From the NCBI GenBank assembly GCA_003255065.1, contig QAOA01005054.1:63895-127894 (forward strand): a DNA stretch of 64,000 nucleotides, written 5' to 3'. Both the position numbers and the translations under genes were made by a program. A model generated the notes under the pieces. That model searched no databases, was not told the DNA's origin, and saw nothing but the letters and a program-made list of their open reading frames with translations. This DNA is from Cercis canadensis (Eukaryota; Streptophyta; Magnoliopsida; Fabales; Fabaceae). How positions within the stretch are numbered: the stretch's first letter is position 1; every line of letters begins with the position of its first letter. Shown here piece after piece: positions 58,697-64,000 of this stretch.

Positions 58697-60240
58697 TGCA
58701 CCAAACATGGCCTTAGGTACATTAGTATGTATTAGGTGCATGAATAATATGGGAATGCCTCTTAGCTTGCCTAAGGAGCTTATATTAAGTATATATGATT
58801 TTTAATTATTTGTTTTTCTTAATTACCTTATTGGTACTAAGAAGGAAATGCAAGTTCACTTAGTGGTGCTAAATAGCTATTCCATTCTAATCTGAACCTA
58901 TATGCTTCACCCCTTTCATGAAAGAAGTGTAAGCTAATTTGATTTAGAGATATGCTAATTTTACTTAGAGGCATAAAAGCTATATGGTTTTTTTTTTTTT
59001 TTTTTTTGCTTATGAAGGATTTGAATTCTGATTTAATTTAGGGATATGCTAATTTTTATTAGGGGCACATTAACCTATATGGTGCATCCCTTCATCAAGG
59101 AAGTGTTAGCTAATTTGATTCAGAGATAGGCTAATTTCACTTAGAGGCACTTGTACATGTATGTTTTTCTTTGCACCATTAAGTAGCTAGGAATTAATGG
59201 GATAAGACTTAGAAAATAATTTGATTTAGAGAGATTCTAATTTCATTTAGTGGGACAATTTAGTTATAGCTAATTTTATTTGTGCTAGAACCAATAGGAC
59301 ACATTCTGCAATTATATTATAAATCACAAACCCTTTGTTTTAAGACTTCAGCTTTGAGTACTTATCATGTTGATCTATTCCTAAATCACTTTAGGTCCTG
59401 TATAGTCATATGAGATGGTAAGTTGCAGTAATGGTCTTACCTTGATTAAGCATGATTTAGGGGATGTCATGGTTGGCCCTTTACGGGAAGCAAATATAGT
59501 TTGTTAATTAGGTCTGTTCTATGATTAGTAGATAATATATGTTAATTTACTAACAAGAATGTCTGAATATAGTTACTTGTCTTAATTTACTAATAAGAAT
59601 GTCTTAATATAAATACTAATAAGAATCTTCATTAAGTAATTGAATTATTGTCTTAATATTAATTTGCCCCACCTCAACTAGAAGTCTAGAATTGAAGAGT
59701 AACAATGCCATTGACTAGATGATGCAGATTTAAAAAACCCACCAATTCTCTTACTAAGTGCATTTGCGAAGATAGAAGAACCCTTTGAATGGATTTCAAT
59801 CTTTTTCGTCGATTCTTAATTGGTCCTTTGTCTTTTTTTATTTGGCCATGTGGCGGGGTCCTTTGTTAATTTCTAACAATACAGGGTAACAATGCCCATT
59901 TACCAAAAACTTGGACTTCGAGGTTGTTGTCATCAGTTGGAGTAAAATAGTTTACCACGTGTCTGATCTTTATTGGTTGGCCAGTCAAGATATGGATACC
60001 TTGAACTATACAACTGGTATGAAGTGATGGCCTTTTTTAAAATAGAAAGAAAGCTACCATGGAGAAGAAAAAAGAAAAGGGAGATGAAGAAACTGGAAGA
60101 AAACAGAGATCAATGCTATAAGGAAATTATTTTTTTTTAAATTAAATTATTTTAATAAAACTTTAATGTAATTAAGTATCTTAATTGTTTTTAAGTATTT
60201 TAATGATATGACATCACATTATTAGATGATAGTATAACCT
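58697..60240. other. Intergenic with degenerate interspersed repeat
   Basis: 58917-59290 contains three or four imperfect copies of a motif like GCTAATTTGATTTAGAGATA ... TTACTTAGAGGCA, spaced 100-150 bp apart. The rest shows no coding or element ends. Confidence 0.45.
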
Positions 60241-61189
60241 TTTAGATGAATCAATAAAGATTTGTTCAATAGGTAAGAATCAAAACACTTCATTTGTAAG
60301 GCTTAATTTTAAATCTTACTGCTAACAATTCATTTTAATAAGTAATTTGTAAGCTTTTGTTGAATTTATGGTATGTCCTAGCTTTAAAATGAAGTATCTT
60401 TTTTTATTATAAACTTTTTTGTAAAATAAAAAAAACTATTTTAGATGAAACAAATTTAATTCCTTTCATTTATAATCTATTTTTTTTTTCCATTTGAGAT
60501 AAATTAATAAAGATTTGTTCAGTAGGTAAGAATCAAAACACTTCGTTTGTAAGACTTAATTTTAAATTTTATTGTTAACAATTCATTTTAATAAGTATTT
60601 TTTTTATTATAAACTTTTTTGTAAAATAAAAAAACTATTTTAGATGAAATAAATTTAATTCCTTTCATTTATAATCTATTTTTTTTTCATTTTAGATGAA
60701 TTAATAAGGATTTGTTCAGTAGGTAAGAATCAAAACACTTCGTTTGTAAGACTTAATTTTAAATTTTATTGTTAACAATTCATTTTAATAAGTAATTTGT
60801 AAGCTTTTGTTGAATTTATAATATGTCCTAGCTTTAAAATGAAGTATATTTTTTTATTATAAACTTTTTTGTAAAATAAAAAAACTATTTTAGATGAAAT
60901 AAATTTAATTCCTTTCATTTATATTCTATTTTTTTTTCATTTTAGATGAATTAATAAGGATTTGTTCAGTAGGTAAGAATCAAAACACTTCGTTTGTAAG
61001 ACTTAATTTTAAATTTTATTGTTAACAATTCATTTTAATAAGTAATTTGTAAGCTTTTGTTGAATTTATAATATGTCCTAGCTTTAAAATGAAGTATATT
61101 TTTTTATTATAAACTTTTTTGTAAAATAAAAAAACTATTTTAGATGAAATAAATTTAATTCCTTTCATTTATATTCTATTTTTTTTTTG
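60241..61189. repeat. Tandem array, about 250 bp unit, four copies
   Basis: Units start near 60241, 60491, 60691 and 60941 with TTTAGATGAATTAATAAGGA-like sequence and contain GTAGGTAAGAATCAAAACAC and TTTGTTGAATTTAT. Copies 1, 3 and 4 are about 250 bp. Copy 2 is about 200 bp, lacking the segment around GTAATTTGTAAGCTTTTGTT. Copies 3 and 4 are nearly identical; copy 1 is the most diverged. Very AT-rich. Confidence 0.9.
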
Positions 61190-62040
61190 TTTAAATATCT
61201 CATCCAAAATATTAATACACTATTCACATTAGATGACAAGATTCTAGTCATCTACTAATCTACATAATAAACAACATAACATGTCACTTATCTCAACCTC
61301 TTTTGTCCTTATGAGTTTGGATGTTATGTAAACTAAACTCTACCATATCTGTGTTTAAGCAATTAAAAGTATAATAAAGAACATTATTTAATACCTAAAT
61401 TTGACCTCCTAGATTATTTGAGTTCCCTTCGTTTCCTTTGAACAAGGGAATGGCTCGTGAAATCCATTTCCATTTCCTTTTGGGTGAGGTTAATTTATTT
61501 ACTTTTCCATTTCCATTTTCCCATCTAGTCAACTTTGGCAACAAAAAATACATTTTCAACACACCTAATATTTTTCAACAAACAACAAAATAGTTGCTTA
61601 TCTTTTTGTCCACCAAGAAATAACGAATATAAGTTGGAATATTTCTGTCAACAGGATAAGGAATTCAACCATCCAGCTTCCATGATGCTCTACACGAACA
61701 TCATTATTACCCATTCAACTTTTCAAAAAGATGAAGAAAAGCATAAAATAATACCAATAATTAATATAAAATCTTTAGCAGTAATAATATTGCATAACAT
61801 TATCAATTATATTTTTTAGCCTAAAGAGAGATTACTCTATTTTTTTAAGATTTTGAATTTTGCGTTTAAATTTATAAAAAAAAAAAGAATATTTTAATGA
61901 CCTTAACAAGAATTTATTATAATATTTATAAATTATTTATCAAAAAAATTATTAATAATAAAATTCGAACCTAAATTATATCAGCAAAGTGTTTTAATTT
62001 TTAATAATTATTTATTAAAAATTAAAAAAAGTTTATTCCT
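61190..62040. other. AT-rich upstream region of the EPSIN gene
   Basis: No gene. Homopolymer-rich 61840-62040. Probably the distal promoter by position only. Confidence 0.4.
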
Positions 62041-63444
62041 TAATTCTCTGCGTGTAAGTTGCGCTGTCTTACTCGTCCTTTTTCTTCTGTTTAACTCCGA
62101 ATTTGTGGAGAGAGAAAATAAAAGGGAAAAACCAAAAATCATAGCCAGCCAGCAGACAGCCAGCCACGCTTCTTCTCTTTCTCAAAATCACTTTTTTATT
62201 TTTGAGACATCAAATACAACTCAAGAGAGGTCTTTGGAGCTCTTGCAAATTTGCAATCTGGGTAGTTCCTTGTAATCTCTATCTCTCCTATTCACTTACT
62301 CTCTCTCCAACATTGCACTTAGAACAGCCTTCAGTTTCCGGTTTCTGCCCACTATTTTGTCCGATTGGATCAGGTTCGATCTCATTTCCTGTTAACCAGA
62401 TCTGGGTTTGCTTTGAATTTTCCGGATTTCTATGCCTTGGATCTAATACATCTTGATATCCCAATTTTTATCATTGTGATGTGGGTTCTGCTGGGTGGAA
62501 AATGGGGTACCGTGTAATCTGGGTTTCGATGTTGGATTTATTATATATGTTGTGATTGATAAATTTGTGTTATTTATTAACAATCCCTCTTATTTTTGTT
62601 CTTTGGTGGCCTTTTGGGGTCAATATTTATGAAGATTTACTTTTCTCATTCGTTGGAACGTTAGCTTTTGAATTAGATTTAGTTCTGAGGTTCCTTTTAG
62701 TTTTTCTTTGTTCTTTCTTATTCAACTTTGTTTGACTAAGTTGTCGGGTTGTCTGTGTTCTGATTTTTCTTAGATATCATTCATAATATGTATGCTTGTA
62801 CAGACCATTATTTTATGTCCTTCAATGTGTATTGGTATACTTTATAATTGTTTGATACTAAGGATAAGCATAAGCCACGGGGATGAAGTTTATGTTATAT
62901 GAATTCGGATTGATCTTGAAAGATTCCGGTTAGGATTATTTCCAGATTGCCCTGTTGAGTTTATAACTATAACCCCAGCCTTTAACTATGTCAATACTCT
63001 ATATGAGAGAATTTTGCATACATGAGAGAATTCTGCATTCAACTCGTTCAATTTTGATGTTGCATCTGAGCAAGTAAGTTCAAAGAAATGGCTACATAAT
63101 TATTACTCATCTGTGTGTGTCTGTGTATTGTGTTTATATACTGTGCCAACATTGATCTGCTTATTCATATCATGCTAGTTGTTTCTTTGATGAATATATC
63201 AAATCTCCAAAGTGATGGGATTTTTAATATTGTTGTAAATTGCTATGTAGAAAATACAATGAAAATTGCTTGAAAATATCTTTCTGGAATTCAAGTAACC
63301 ATATTATTGTTGTTGTTGAGAAAGTCTGAGCTTTTCTTGAATCAATGGATGGCTGAAAAATTTAAATGTGTTTTACTTGGATAGGACAGTCTAACAGTGC
63401 AATCTGAGGTGGTGGCTCGTAGCTTTTACTAAACACCAGCTACA
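62041..63444 (+). promoter_or_regulatory. Probable 5' untranslated region with leader intron of EPSIN
   Basis: 62060-62290 is pyrimidine-rich and CT/GA-rich (CTCTCTCCAACATT, AGAGAGAAAATAAAAGGG), typical of a plant transcription start zone and leader. 62370-63380 is T-rich and intron-like, and a short exon with TCTAACAGTGCAATCTGAGG precedes the ATG. Exact start site and splice sites cannot be read from sequence alone. Confidence 0.5.
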
Positions 63445-63822
63445 ATGAAGAAGGTCTTCGATCAAACTGTTAGGGACATGTGAGTCTAACTGTTTATTAA
63501 TATATATTTCAAATGTGTGGATCTAATTGCAATTTTGGTGGTTCTTACCTATGAATTCATATAGTTAGCAGTATCCTAGGATGTTCATCATATCTAAATC
63601 CAGGCAGAATCGGCTTCTTTCAGCCTCCATTATATATAGTAGAAAATATTTATTGAAAACAAAGGCGTCTTCCATGACCATTTTAGCATTAGGTTGTCAT
63701 TTTTCTTTCTTACTATTTGGGAACCCATCCCTATTTCCTAAATGTCTTACTCTCTTCATTGTTGTTGCAGTAAAAGAGAAGTAAATAAGAAAGTGCTAAA
63801 AGTTCCTGGGATAGAACAGAAG
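63445..63822 (+). CDS. EPSIN: EPSIN2/3-type ENTH-domain clathrin adaptor, first two coding exons (3' cut by window)
   Basis: Exon 1 (63445-63479) encodes MKKVFDQTVRD plus two bases of the next codon, then donor GTGAGT. Exon 2 (63771-63822), after acceptor TTGTTGCAG, encodes (I)KREVNKKVLKVPGIEQK and ends at donor GTAAAA. This matches the start of the ENTH domain in Arabidopsis EPSIN2/EPSIN3, which binds phosphoinositides through its N-terminal helix and recruits clathrin and adaptors in endocytic and trans-Golgi traffic. EPSIN1 has a different start (MDFMKVFDQ) and is a poorer fit. Both introns keep the frame, there are no disablements, and it is the only intact host gene here. The next exon should begin about VLDATSNEPWGPHG and lie beyond 64000. 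Confidence 0.88.
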
Positions 63823-64000
63823 GTAAAACTTTTCTTCTTTTGAAAGTTCTCTGTGAAACTATGCATGCACAAGTCATGGATCTAAGGATTTGTATGAAAT
63901 CAGACTTTATTGGCTTACACACTTGCTTATGAGACAGTTTCTTTATCACCTTGAATATTACATTTTGAAATCTTAACACAAAATTTTAACTAAAGTATTT

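Noticed and set aside
60241..61189. CRISPR-like array
   Set aside because: Units are about 250 bp, contiguous without spacers, and the genome is a plant nucleus.
61535..61819. 94-residue frame upstream of EPSIN as a small gene
   Set aside because: Asn/Ile-rich translation of AT-rich DNA with no motif and no sign of splice or promoter context.

Overview
This is a dicot plant nuclear segment, AT-rich, with spliceosomal introns and almost no host coding sequence. The organism is a flowering plant because nearly every recognisable protein is a plant transposon protein (MuDR-type, hAT, TNP2/CACTA, Athila-type gag-protease, plant mobile domain) and because the only ordinary gene is a plant EPSIN2/3-type ENTH gene with a non-coding leader. 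I could not fix the species. | Layout. 1-893 is the start of a minus-strand MuDR-type transposase with a terminal repeat at 1262-1504. 1709-3265 is a broken plus-strand MULE transposase. 3270-6640 is a decayed minus-strand CACTA TNP2 transposase, and a CACTA terminus ends at 10243. 12846-24983 is a second MULE transposase pseudogene. Its last intron, natively about 83 bp, holds an 8.5 kb hAT transposon (16205-24721). That hAT holds a solo LTR (17160-20012), which itself holds a second solo LTR of the same family (17813-19230). Each of these three insertions has a perfect target-site duplication. 25283-29667 carries an Athila-type LTR fragment, a MULE terminus and PIF/Harbinger-type elements. 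30080-30446 is a clean MULE MITE. 30784-31524 is a plant-mobile-domain pseudogene. 32150-35320 is a mosaic of hAT, fold-back and Ty3/gypsy fragments. 41598-45251 is a second nest: a hAT-like element holding a CACTA element (with a MULE inside it) and another MULE. 45566-54748 is an Athila-like LTR retrotransposon on the minus strand with gag and protease but no visible reverse transcriptase or integrase, hit by a solo LTR at 49112-50363. 55361-58688 holds two versions of a small hAT element, one with an LTR inserted. 60241-61189 is a tandem array of a 250 bp unit. The EPSIN gene begins at 63445 and runs off the right edge. | Assembly caution. Seven single-N positions (12172, 14580, 26603, 36582, 37738, 43215, 54799) each sit between two nearly identical copies of 80 to 2,400 bp that differ by scattered substitutions. 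Two longer N runs (40517-40831, 56526-56666) sit in the same sort of duplicated blocks. The simplest reading is that overlapping or allelic contigs from a heterozygous genome were placed end to end, so several apparent duplications here are probably not real. | The genes do not form a pathway. The window is a transposon graveyard lying 5' of one trafficking gene, and its main interest is the insertion order that can be read from the nested target-site duplications.
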